NCBI GenBank assembly: GCA_025355955.1
Contig: JANXYP010000199.1
Coordinates: 1 to 35,430, forward strand
Source: Chloroflexota bacterium
Lineage (GTDB): Bacteria > Chloroflexota > Chloroflexia > QHBQ01
Length of the DNA: 35,430 nucleotides
Reading direction: 5' to 3'
Of the stretch, positions 8,437-15,377 are shown one piece after another. Position numbers and translations under genes: made by a program. The notes below the pieces were generated by a model, which was given only the letters and a program-made list of their open reading frames with translations, was not told the origin of the DNA and did no database searches. How positions within the stretch are numbered: position 1 is the stretch's first letter; every line of letters starts with the position of its first letter.

Positions 8437-9663
8437 ATGGATGAAACAACTGTAGACAACCATCTATACGCGGAACTCTGGTCGGCTTCGGCCCGCGCCT
8501 GGAATACTCCGGCTGCAGAGCCTAGCGGGCGGCCACGCCCAAGCCTGATCAGCTTTACCTACGGCCTGCCCGATGCCGCCACCTTCCCCAGCGAGGAACT
8601 GACTGGCGCGGCCAGTCTGGTGCTGCGCGAACACGCCGCCACTGCTCTGCAGTATGGCAGCATTCACGGCAGCCATCGCTTGATCGCCGCGTTGATCCAC
8701 AAGTTGAAGGACGATGAGGGGCTGGACCTCGACCCCAATCAGGTGATGATCACCAATGGCTCGTCGGGCGCGTTGAGCCAGGTTGCCCGCGTATTGCTCG
8801 ACCCAGGCGACTATATGGTGGCGGAAGCGCCTAGCTTCCTCGGCGCGGTCAACAGCTTCCGCCGCGCCCAGGCTCAGATCATCGAAGTGCCGCTCGACAG
8901 CGACGGCATCAGGATTGACGCGCTGGAACACGCGCTGCGGGCCGCCCATGCTGCTGGACGACGGGTCAAGTTCCTCTACGTGATGCCCAACTATCAGAAC
9001 CCCAGCGGCGTGACCCTGTCCTTCCCCCGTCGCCACGATCTGCTCGACCTCGCCGCCGAGTACCGCACCCTGATCCTGGAAGATGATGCTTACCGCGACA
9101 TTCGTTTTGAGGGCGACGCACTGCCGTCGCTGTTTGGCATCGACGCGCTAGGCGATATCCGCGGCCACGTCATCCGCACCGGCACCTTCAGCAAGATCCT
9201 GGCGGCGGGCCTGCGCCTCGGCTGGGTTATCGCCCCTGAGCCGATTATCCGTAAGCTGGCCGCCTTCAAGGACGACGGCGGTACCAGCCCGTTCTCCTCG
9301 GCCATCGCCGCCGCTTACATCGAGGCAGGTGAGCTTGGCCCCCACATCGAGCAACTTCAGCAGCACTACAAGCGCAAGCGCGACGCGATGCTCCGCGCCC
9401 TGCGCCAGCATTTCCCGCCCAGCGTTAGCTGGAGCGAACCAGTGGGCGGCTTCTTCATCTGGCTCACTCTGCCTGATCATCTCGATGCCCGCACTCTGCT
9501 ACCGATCGCCCATGAGGAGGGAGTTGATTATCTGCCCGGCGCTGCTTGCTTCGCCTCAGATAGTGGCAGCAACAACATCCGCCTCGCCTATAGCCAACCC
9601 AGCCTCGACGACATCGAGGAGGGCATCAAACGCCTGGGCCGTGTTCTCACCGCCTCACTCTGA
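8437..9663 (+). CDS. PLP-dependent aminotransferase, class I/II (2-aminoadipate/MocR-type fold)
   Basis: A fold-type I aminotransferase of 408 aa. The family marks are present: YGLPDAATFP at the substrate-binding N-terminus, QYGSIHGSHRLI, ITNGSSGALSQVARVLLDPGD for phosphate binding, MPNYQNPSG with the ring-contacting Asn, EDDAYRDIRF with the cofactor Asp, and the Schiff-base Lys253 in GTFSKILAAGLRLGW. It lacks the N-terminal GntR helix-turn-helix of MocR regulators, so it should be a plain enzyme of the LysN, branched-chain or aromatic group. The exact substrate cannot be read from sequence. It starts 3 nt after the HEAT gene stop, with AGGGG as a possible ribosome-binding site inside that gene, suggesting translational coupling. 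Confidence 0.88.
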   Translation: MDETTVDNHLYAELWSASARAWNTPAAEPSGRPRPSLISFTYGLPDAATFPSEELTGAASLVLREHAATALQYGSIHGSHRLIAALIHKLKDDEGLDLDPNQVMITNGSSGALSQVARVLLDPGDYMVAEAPSFLGAVNSFRRAQAQIIEVPLDSDGIRIDALEHALRAAHAAGRRVKFLYVMPNYQNPSGVTLSFPRRHDLLDLAAEYRTLILEDDAYRDIRFEGDALPSLFGIDALGDIRGHVIRTGTFSKILAAGLRLGWVIAPEPIIRKLAAFKDDGGTSPFSSAIAAAYIEAGELGPHIEQLQQHYKRKRDAMLRALRQHFPPSVSWSEPVGGFFIWLTLPDHLDARTLLPIAHEEGVDYLPGAACFASDSGSNNIRLAYSQPSLDDIEEGIKRLGRVLTASL

Positions 9664-9670
9664 GGGTTGG

Positions 9671-9691
9671 GGACTGAGGGCTGAGGACTGA
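9671..9691. repeat. Heptanucleotide tandem repeat (GGACTGA)
   Basis: Three units, GGACTGA, GGGCTGA and GGACTGA, directly after the aminotransferase stop. A GC-rich CCCCTCCC-type repeat (9694-9728) follows. Confidence 0.7.
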
Positions 9692-9735
9692 TAACCCCTC
9701 CCCAAAAGGGGGAGGCGGGGAGGGAGAGTAGGGCG

Positions 9736-9802
9736 CATCAAAACTTTGTTTGGCGCGTACTGATGACTGAGGTTCGAGTACCGCTTAAACAAAGTTTTGA
9801 TG
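9736..9802. repeat. 67-bp hairpin with perfect 16-bp terminal inverted repeats
   Basis: CATCAAAACTTTGTTT (9736-9751) pairs perfectly with AAACAAAGTTTTGATG (9787-9802). The arms partly extend inward (CG.GTAC/GTAC.CG). It lies between two GC-rich repeat blocks. It could be a small non-autonomous element or an mRNA structure; no target duplication is evident. Confidence 0.65.
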
Positions 9803-9818
9803 GCAGGGGTGTAGTTCC

Positions 9819-9899
9819 CCCTCCCACCGGGAAGGGTAGGGGAGGGTGCGAGTCGCGTTGCTACGCCCCACCCCCAGCCCCTCCCGGTGGGAGGGGAGA
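9819..9899. repeat. GC-rich CCCCTCCC/GGGAGGGG dispersed repeat
   Basis: This block carries the same ordered parts as the 93-bp units at 34270-34455: a CCCTCCC hairpin, GGGAGGGTGCGAGTCGCG, GCTACGCCCCACCCCCAGC, then CCCCTCCCGGTGGGAGGGG. Noncoding. Confidence 0.6.
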
Positions 9900-9907
9900 A
9901 CATCAGA

Positions 9908-9928
9908 ACATTCTACATTCTACATTCT
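9908..9928. repeat. Heptanucleotide tandem repeat (ACATTCT)
   Basis: Three exact ACATTCT units, 20 nt before the NYN gene start. The same unit in another phase occurs at 12425-12459. Confidence 0.8.
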
Positions 9929-9948
9929 CCAATCAAAGAGGTATTGTG

Positions 9949-10509
9949 ATGAATACAAACTATGGGATGCAAGGCTGTCAGAATGTCGGCGTGTTTGTGG
10001 ATGTATCCAATCTCTTCTACTCGGCCAAGAGCGTAGGGGTGGAGGTCAACTACTGCCGCCTACTGGAGTACGCAGTGCGTGGGCGGCACCTGATCCGCGC
10101 CTGCGCCTACACCGGCATCGACCCTGAGAACGCCAGCCAGCGCAAGTTTATCGACTTCCTCTGCTCCAACGGCTACAAAGTCATTGTCAAGGACATCCAC
10201 AAGTACGAGGGTGGGCGGATTAAGGCCAACCTCGACATCGAAATCGCGGTAGATATGCTTACTATGGCCCAGAACCTCGATGTGGTGGTGTTGGTCAGCG
10301 GCGATGGCGACTTCATTCGGCTGGTGCAGGCGGTGCAGATGCGCGGTATTCGTTTCGAGCTAATCAGCTTCGGCATCAGCACCTCCAACGATCTCATCGC
10401 CGTCGTAGACCAATTCACCGAGGTTAGCGCCATTGCCGAGATCTTCCGCAACTGCGCCCCGGCCACCCCACCCAGCCACTTCCACCTGCCACCCAATGAG
10501 CAACGATAA
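9949..10509 (+). CDS. NYN-domain protein (LabA/DUF88 type), predicted RNA-acting nuclease fold
   Basis: A 186-aa protein. ATG 9949 is chosen because AAAGAGG lies 8-9 nt upstream and the longer frame to 9763 would read through repeats. The PIN-like NYN fold is clear: strand VGVFVDVSNLF with Asp18, NLDIEIAVDML with Asp96 and Asp102, and VVLVSGDGDFIRLVQ (117-121), giving the acidic cluster used for metal binding. NYN proteins are generally nucleases acting on RNA, but activity here is inferred. Its last 14 nt overlap the start of the FemAB-like gene in another frame, suggesting coupled translation. Confidence 0.87.
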   Translation: MNTNYGMQGCQNVGVFVDVSNLFYSAKSVGVEVNYCRLLEYAVRGRHLIRACAYTGIDPENASQRKFIDFLCSNGYKVIVKDIHKYEGGRIKANLDIEIAVDMLTMAQNLDVVVLVSGDGDFIRLVQAVQMRGIRFELISFGISTSNDLIAVVDQFTEVSAIAEIFRNCAPATPPSHFHLPPNEQR

Positions 10510-11584
10510 GTTGGCAACCGGCCCCCGCCATGGCATCGTGGTGGATGCAGCGCAGGGCAGCGAGTGGGATAGCTTTGTCCGCGCCCAGGGCGGTCACCTG
10601 CTGCAAACCGATGGCTGGGCGCGGCTGAAGCAGCAGCACGGCTGGCAGCCCTACCGCATCGCCGTGGTCGAGCAGTGGCCGGGACGCATCCTGGCGGGCG
10701 CGTTGCTGCTCTATCGCAACCTCGGCCCGCTGCGCCTCGCTTATATCCCCCGTGGGCCAATCGTGGACTGGGCGGATCTGCCGATGGTTCGCCAGCTATT
10801 TAAGGCGATCCACCGCCACGCTCGCGCCCACCGCGCCATCACCCTCACCATCGAGCCGAACTGCGAAGACGATTCCAACCTGCGCCAGCGGCTTGGCCGC
10901 CTTGGCTTTGTCGCCGCGCCACCGTTGCAGCCGCGCAACACCATCACCGTCGACCTCAGCCCCGCTGATGATGTGATCCTCGCCGCGATGAAGCCTAAGA
11001 CCCGCTACAACATCCGCCTCGCCAGTCGCAAAGGGGTGCAGGTAACGCAGGCCCGCAACTCCGCCGATGTGGCCGCTTTCTATACAATGATGCAGGAGAC
11101 CGCCGCCCGCGATCAGTTCGGTATCCATACCCTGGCATACTATCAGGATGCCTTCCGCATCTTCGGCCCATCCGCATCGGGACAGGCCGCGCTATTCCTT
11201 GCCTACCTGCCGGAGCAAGGCGACGCGCCGATCGGCGGGCTGTTCGCCCTGGCCCAGCCGCCGCTGGGTATTTATATGTATGGGGCAAGTAGCGAACGCG
11301 GGCGGGCGGCAATGCCCAACCACCTCTTGCAGTGGCAGGCAATGCAGTGGGCTAAATCATTGGGCTGCACCGCCTACGATATGTGGGGTGTACCCGCCGA
11401 CATTGCCGCCGCCGAGGCCGTCCACGAGGGCGATGAGCTGCAGAACGTGCGCGGTGGCTTGTGGGGGGTCTACCGCTTCAAGCAAGGGTTCGGCGGGCGA
11501 CTGGTCAACTACGTGGGAGCTTGGGATTACGACTACCTGCCGCTATTGGGCAAACTATACCGCGCCCGCCGCCCCCGCGAGTAA
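10496..11584 (+). CDS. FemAB-like aminoacyltransferase (lipid II or peptidoglycan bridge type)
   Basis: A 362-aa protein with the two-GNAT FemABX architecture. The start is set at ATG 10496, which overlaps the NYN gene by 14 nt; an upstream in-frame reading lies wholly inside that gene. Diagnostic segments are LLQTDGWARLKQQHGW, AYIPRGPIVD, the central MKPKTRYNIRLASRKGVQV (the classic K-x-RxNIR-x-A-x-K block of Fem enzymes), FYTMMQETAARDQFGIH, and YDMWGVP plus GLWGVYRFKQGFGG near the end. Fem enzymes move amino acids from aminoacyl-tRNA to the lipid II peptide; some relatives modify other peptides or polysaccharides. Cell-wall branching is the default reading. Cytoplasmic, with no membrane segment. 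Confidence 0.87.
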   Translation: MSNDKLATGPRHGIVVDAAQGSEWDSFVRAQGGHLLQTDGWARLKQQHGWQPYRIAVVEQWPGRILAGALLLYRNLGPLRLAYIPRGPIVDWADLPMVRQLFKAIHRHARAHRAITLTIEPNCEDDSNLRQRLGRLGFVAAPPLQPRNTITVDLSPADDVILAAMKPKTRYNIRLASRKGVQVTQARNSADVAAFYTMMQETAARDQFGIHTLAYYQDAFRIFGPSASGQAALFLAYLPEQGDAPIGGLFALAQPPLGIYMYGASSERGRAAMPNHLLQWQAMQWAKSLGCTAYDMWGVPADIAAAEAVHEGDELQNVRGGLWGVYRFKQGFGGRLVNYVGAWDYDYLPLLGKLYRARRPRE

Positions 11585-11611
11585 TACCAATTCGCCGCGC
11601 AGTGTGTATAT

Positions 11612-11694
11612 TAGGAGTTACGCAGTTCAGCAGGGCGAACAACGGTTCGCCCCTACAGAATGACCTCACTCTTGTGGCAACTGCGTAACTCCTA
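11612..11694. mobile_element. Miniature inverted-repeat element, family B, with 5-bp target duplication
   Basis: The ends TAGGAGTTACGCAGTT (11612-11627) and AACTGCGTAACTCCTA (11679-11694) are perfect 16-bp inverted repeats. TATAT flanks both sides (11607-11611 and 11695-11699). The interior AGGGCGAACAACGGTTCGCC and CCTACAGAA is the same core as in family A. A partial family A end, TAATACCAATT, lies at 11582-11592 just to the left. Confidence 0.75.
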
Positions 11695-11719
11695 TATATG
11701 AAAGATCAATGCACCACGC

Positions 11720-11749
11720 TTGACACGCTCACCCCGATCAGGCTATACT
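11720..11749 (+). promoter_or_regulatory. Sigma-70-type promoter for resA
   Basis: TTGACA (11720-11725) and TATACT (11744-11749) are separated by 18 nt. The expected transcript start is near 11756, about 50 nt before the resA ATG. Confidence 0.7.
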
Positions 11750-11804
11750 CAGCCCTGGGTTGATACCGTTTCACCTGATTTGCTTGTGTGGAAGGGCTTG
11801 TTTG

Positions 11805-12386
11805 ATGCTGACCAGAGCCGGATTTGGGATTACTCTCGTGCTACTTGCCTTGCTGATGGCCGCTTGTGACTCAGGCGCGGATGTTTCCAGCTCCAACGGC
11901 GGTGGCTACAGTAGCGCCAGCGGCGCAGTTGTCACCCCCGGCACCGAACAGGGCGATGTACAGGTCAACACCGTTGCGCCCGATTTCACCCTGCCCGATG
12001 TTAGCGGCAAGTCGGTCAACCTGCTGGCTGTGGCCCGTACCCACAAGCTGACCGTTGTCAACTTCTGGGCAAGCTGGTGTCCGCCCTGCCGTGCAGAGAT
12101 GCCTGACCTGGCAGTGGCCTACAACAAATATAAGGGCATGGGGTTGGCAATTCTAGGGGTCAACCGCCAGGAGGATGCCACTCAGGTGAGCCAGTACGCC
12201 AAAGACGGCGGCTTCAGTTGGCCGCTGCTGCTCACCACCAACGATAATGTAATGATCAGCTATCGCGGTGGCTCGCTGCCCAACACCTACTTCGTAGATA
12301 GTAAAGGCATCATCATCCACGTAGTGCGCGGCGCGATGAACGACCACGAACTGGCTGATACTCTAGCGCAATACGGCTTCAACTGA
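11805..12386 (+). CDS. resA: Membrane-anchored thioredoxin-like protein (ResA/TlpA family)
   Basis: An extracytoplasmic thiol-disulfide reductase that in system II reduces the haem-binding CxxCH cysteines of apocytochrome c. ATG 11805 is preceded by GGAAGGG; the longer frame to 11760 would overlap the promoter. Residues 1-21 are a lipoprotein signal with lipobox MAAC. The thioredoxin fold begins near 48 with APDFTLPDVSGKSVNL. The active site is WCPPC (Cys92, Cys95), followed by Glu98, which matches the functionally important glutamate of Bacillus ResA. The conserved cis-Pro region is present (SLPNTYFVDSKG). It is followed by resB and ccsA in the same direction. The name is given by family and context; a general TlpA-type role is the alternative. 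Confidence 0.87.
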   Translation: MLTRAGFGITLVLLALLMAACDSGADVSSSNGGGYSSASGAVVTPGTEQGDVQVNTVAPDFTLPDVSGKSVNLLAVARTHKLTVVNFWASWCPPCRAEMPDLAVAYNKYKGMGLAILGVNRQEDATQVSQYAKDGGFSWPLLLTTNDNVMISYRGGSLPNTYFVDSKGIIIHVVRGAMNDHELADTLAQYGFN

Positions 12387-12390
12387 CTAC

Positions 12391-12459
12391 CCAGGGTGAG
12401 CGCAACCCGCCCCTACAAGCATAATCTACATTCTACATTCTACATTCTACGTTCTACAT
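12391..12459. repeat. Core remnant followed by heptanucleotide tandem repeat (TCTACAT)
   Basis: CCAGGGTGAGCGCAACC and CGCCCCTAC (12391-12417) are a remnant of the shared palindromic core. Five 7-nt units follow at 12425-12459: TCTACAT three times, then TCTACGT and TCTACAT. The array ends 6 nt before the resB ATG, exactly where a ribosome-binding site would be expected. Confidence 0.75.
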
Positions 12460-12465
12460 TAGCCT

Positions 12466-14112
12466 ATGGCAACCAGACTGACCGGAGCAGACAAGCGCGA
12501 GGAACGCCGTCGCCGCGTGGCGAGTGGAGATATGGCCGCGCCCGCCGACAGTGGCTATGGCATCCAGGGACGGGCCATCCCCATCGAGGAGAAGCCGCAT
12601 AAGACTCCGCCTGCGCCCGTCGCGCCAACCTCACAGGAACGGGTCAGCAGTTTCGGCGAAGCCTTGTGGCGCTTCTTCTGCTCAGTGCGCCTGGCGATGA
12701 CGCTGATTGCTTTGATCGTGATTGCTACCCTGATCGGCACCTTGCTAATCCAGATGCCGCCGGAGCTGCAGGGCGACCCCGCCAGCCGCACCATGTGGGT
12801 TAAGGGCCTCGCCCCCCGCTTCGGCGATTTCACCGGCATTATGTACGACCTCAGTCTGTTCAACCTGTTCACCTCCTGGTGGTTCAAGCTGTTGTTGCTG
12901 GTTCTCACCTTGAACATCGTGGTCTGCACCCTCAACCGCTTCCCTAAGATGTGGAAGCAGTCCACCCAGACCCGTATGGATGTCGGCCCCAACTTCTTCA
13001 CCCACGGTGAATACACCGCGACCATCGCGCTGCCAGTCGCACCCGCCGCCGCCGAGCAGCAATTGGCTGGCGTGCTTAAGCGCCGCCACCTCAGCGTGCG
13101 TCTACGCCAGCCCATCGCCGCAGGCAAGGATCAGGCTGCCACTGGCGCGTATGCCGTCTACGCCGACCGCTTCCGCTATATGCCGCTTGGCACCTATCTC
13201 AACCATGTCGGCATCGTGCTCATCTTTATCGGTGCAATCTGGGGAACGCTGCTGGGCAACAGCATCAAGATTGTGGACTTTGCCGTGCCAGAGGGCGGCG
13301 ATCGGGCGGTGGGTTACGACACCAACCTGATGGTGCATAGCAACGGCTTCACCGAGGTTGACTACCCTGACGGACGGCCAGCCGATTATTACAGCGACAT
13401 TGTGCTATACGAGAACGGTAAGCAGGTGGCACAGCAGCGTATTCGCGTCAACGAGCCACTGGAGTACAAGGGTATCCTCTTTCACCAGGCATTCTTCGGC
13501 AATGCCGCCGATATCAAAGTTACCGACGATGCCAGCGGCGCATTGGTCTACCAGAGCAGCGTATCGCTAGCATACCGCAGCCAGATGTACGGCCCAAATA
13601 ACCCGATGGGCAGCTTCAGCCTGGCGAACGGCGCTATCCAAGTAGATGTAGTCGAGCCAGCCGGCCCCGGCGACCCTTCCCTGCGCCCCGGCCAGGTTGG
13701 TCTGGCAATGTACCGCGTAACCGATGACCATCAGCTGTGGCGCGAGACTCTCAGCCAGAACCAGTCGGTGAGGCAGGGCGGGCTGACCTTTACCTTCCTA
13801 CGCGAGCGCCAGTTCAGCGGCCTGCAGGTGGTGCGCGACCACGGGGTGACGGTTATCTTTATTGCAGTTGCCTGTATCCTGACTGGCCTCGCGTTGGTGT
13901 TCTATTTCCCCAGCCGCCGTCTGTGGGCGCGGGTCGAATCGGACGCGGGTGGCGCGATCATCCATCTCAAAGGCCAGGCTCCCCGCCGCGCCGACCTTGC
14001 CCGCGAGATGATGCGCATCGCCGAGCACCTGAAGGCGGGAGGTGCGACCATCCACGCCGAGTCACCCGCGATCATCGAACAGCGCGAACTGTTCGCCGAG
14101 ATGGGTGGGTGA
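12466..14112 (+). CDS. resB: Cytochrome c biogenesis protein ResB (Ccs1)
   Basis: ResB with CcsA forms the system II haem export and attachment complex. The 548-aa protein shows the family layout: a cytoplasmic tail, TM1 (about 74-94, following the VRLAMTL motif), TM2 (about 137-155), TM3 (about 241-257) with conserved His247 in GTYLNHVGIVLIF, a large extracytoplasmic domain with EPLEYKGILFHQAFFG, and TM4 (about 461-483). The start is uncertain. ATG 12466 directly follows a heptad repeat and has no clear ribosome-binding site; ATG 12532, preceded by GTGGAG, is an in-frame alternative that keeps all membrane segments. It lies 79 nt after resA and 260 nt before ccsA. Confidence 0.92.
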   Translation: MATRLTGADKREERRRRVASGDMAAPADSGYGIQGRAIPIEEKPHKTPPAPVAPTSQERVSSFGEALWRFFCSVRLAMTLIALIVIATLIGTLLIQMPPELQGDPASRTMWVKGLAPRFGDFTGIMYDLSLFNLFTSWWFKLLLLVLTLNIVVCTLNRFPKMWKQSTQTRMDVGPNFFTHGEYTATIALPVAPAAAEQQLAGVLKRRHLSVRLRQPIAAGKDQAATGAYAVYADRFRYMPLGTYLNHVGIVLIFIGAIWGTLLGNSIKIVDFAVPEGGDRAVGYDTNLMVHSNGFTEVDYPDGRPADYYSDIVLYENGKQVAQQRIRVNEPLEYKGILFHQAFFGNAADIKVTDDASGALVYQSSVSLAYRSQMYGPNNPMGSFSLANGAIQVDVVEPAGPGDPSLRPGQVGLAMYRVTDDHQLWRETLSQNQSVRQGGLTFTFLRERQFSGLQVVRDHGVTVIFIAVACILTGLALVFYFPSRRLWARVESDAGGAIIHLKGQAPRRADLAREMMRIAEHLKAGGATIHAESPAIIEQRELFAEMGG

Positions 14113-14121
14113 GTGGCAAAC

Positions 14122-14275
14122 CCCCTCCCCAAAGGGCTAAACGTTACCCACAAGTGGTAATGCCGCAGAAGCTGTGGGGATAGGCCGCCACTAAAGGGGG
14201 ATGCAGTGAGGGAGAGCAGTTCGTGCTGCACGGATCGAACCCCCAGCCCCTCCCGGTGAGGGGGAGAACAGGGGA
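14122..14275. repeat. GC-rich dispersed repeat, apparently interrupted
   Basis: The stretch starts CCCCCTCCCCAAAGGG and ends CCCCTCCCGGTGAGGGGGAG, the two ends of the CCCCTCCC family. A segment of about 60 nt (about 14140-14197) separates its left half from the rest. That segment holds its own small stem TTACCCAC-AA-GTGGTAA (14145-14161, with one bulged C) and has no counterpart in the 9819-9899 copy. Confidence 0.45.
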
Positions 14276-14297
14276 TGCAATTACCCACCAAATGGTG

Positions 14298-14303
14298 TAT
14301 AAT
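14298..14303 (+). promoter_or_regulatory. Candidate -10 box for ccsA
   Basis: A perfect TATAAT lies 70 nt before the ccsA start, in the 260-nt gap after resB. No good -35 box is found 16-18 nt upstream, so independent transcription of ccsA is only possible. Confidence 0.25.
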
Positions 14304-14332
14304 CGCGGATAAGTCAAACCAACTTCCTCACT

Positions 14333-14360
14333 CTACATTTTACATTTTACATTCTACAAG
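14333..14360. repeat. Heptanucleotide tandem repeat (TTACATT)
   Basis: Units CTACATT, TTACATT, TTACATT and CTACAAG run up to the AGGAGG of ccsA. Confidence 0.7.
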
Positions 14361-14372
14361 CAGGAGGCGCAT

Positions 14373-15281
14373 ATGGAGAAGATGAACTTTTATATGTTGG
14401 TCGCTGGCACGATGACGATGGCGGTGGCCGGTGGATTCTATATCTGGTATGTGCTAGCCCAGGGCGTATTGCGCCGCAGCGTCAGCGCGAATATGGCGAA
14501 CACGGCCGGTGGCACCAGCAGCGTAACGATGAGCGAACAGGTGAAGCAACCGCGCCATCCCGCTGCCATATATGCCCAGGTGGTCAACTGGGTGGGGCTG
14601 GTCTTTCTCGGTCTGGCGGTATTTGCCCGCTGGATGGCGGTCGGCCACGCGCCCTACTCCAACCAGTACGAGTTCGGCACCGCATTCACCTTCTCGATCG
14701 TGCTGCTCGGACTGATACTGATGCGCCAGTTTCGTCAGCCTACTCTGGGTGCGTTCATCTCGCCGATCGCGGTGGCAATGGGCATCTACGTCCTCACCCT
14801 GCCGATCACGCTGCGCCAGGTCAGTCCGCTCATCCCTGCGCTGCAGAACCCCATCCTCACCATCCATGTCGGGGTGGCGATTGTTGCCTATGGCATCTTC
14901 GCAATTGGCTTCGCTGCCGCGATCATGTATCTGTTGCAGCGCGATGGGGGCGAAAAGCGCACCTGGCTGCCCAGCCGTGCCATCCTCGACGACATCGGCT
15001 ATCGCTCGGTGCTGATTGGCTTCCCCCTGATGATCGTGGTGCTGGTGCTAGGCGGGGTCTGGGCCAACATCGCCTGGGGCGCATTCTGGTCGTGGGATCC
15101 GAAGGAGACCGCGGCGCTTGCCACCACGCTCTGCTATGGCGTGTATCTGCACGCCCACAGCCTGAAGTCGTGGAGCGGCAACCGCGCCGCCTGGCTACTC
15201 GTCCTCGGCTTCGCCCTTACCATCTTCACCTTCTTCGGCAACTACTTCCTGGGGGGCTTGCACACCTATGGCGGGGTCTAG
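14373..15281 (+). CDS. ccsA: Cytochrome c biogenesis protein CcsA (ResC)
   Basis: The haem-handling integral membrane partner of ResB. The start at 14373 is well supported by AGGAGG. The 302-aa protein is almost entirely membrane segments. It carries the haem-protein signature WGAFWSWDPKE (235-245) with the conserved histidines in LTIHVGVAIVAYG and YLHAHSLKSW, and the end block FALTIFTFFGNYFLGGLHTYGG typical of CcsA. With resA and resB it completes a resABC-type system II set. No ccdA is present in the window, so the electron donor to ResA must be encoded elsewhere or be different. Confidence 0.95.
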   Translation: MEKMNFYMLVAGTMTMAVAGGFYIWYVLAQGVLRRSVSANMANTAGGTSSVTMSEQVKQPRHPAAIYAQVVNWVGLVFLGLAVFARWMAVGHAPYSNQYEFGTAFTFSIVLLGLILMRQFRQPTLGAFISPIAVAMGIYVLTLPITLRQVSPLIPALQNPILTIHVGVAIVAYGIFAIGFAAAIMYLLQRDGGEKRTWLPSRAILDDIGYRSVLIGFPLMIVVLVLGGVWANIAWGAFWSWDPKETAALATTLCYGVYLHAHSLKSWSGNRAAWLLVLGFALTIFTFFGNYFLGGLHTYGGV

Positions 15282-15285
15282 GCGC

Positions 15286-15308
15286 TTGCAGATTGCAGAT
15301 TGCAGATT
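15286..15308. repeat. Heptanucleotide tandem repeat (TTGCAGA)
   Basis: Three exact TTGCAGA units right after the ccsA stop. It is the same unit, in another phase, as at 1581-1605. Confidence 0.8.
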
Positions 15309-15377
15309 AAGATTATCCAAGCAGGCAAATCTGCAATCCCGGTTTGGTACGCAAGTTGGAGGCGACGTAGGACGCTT

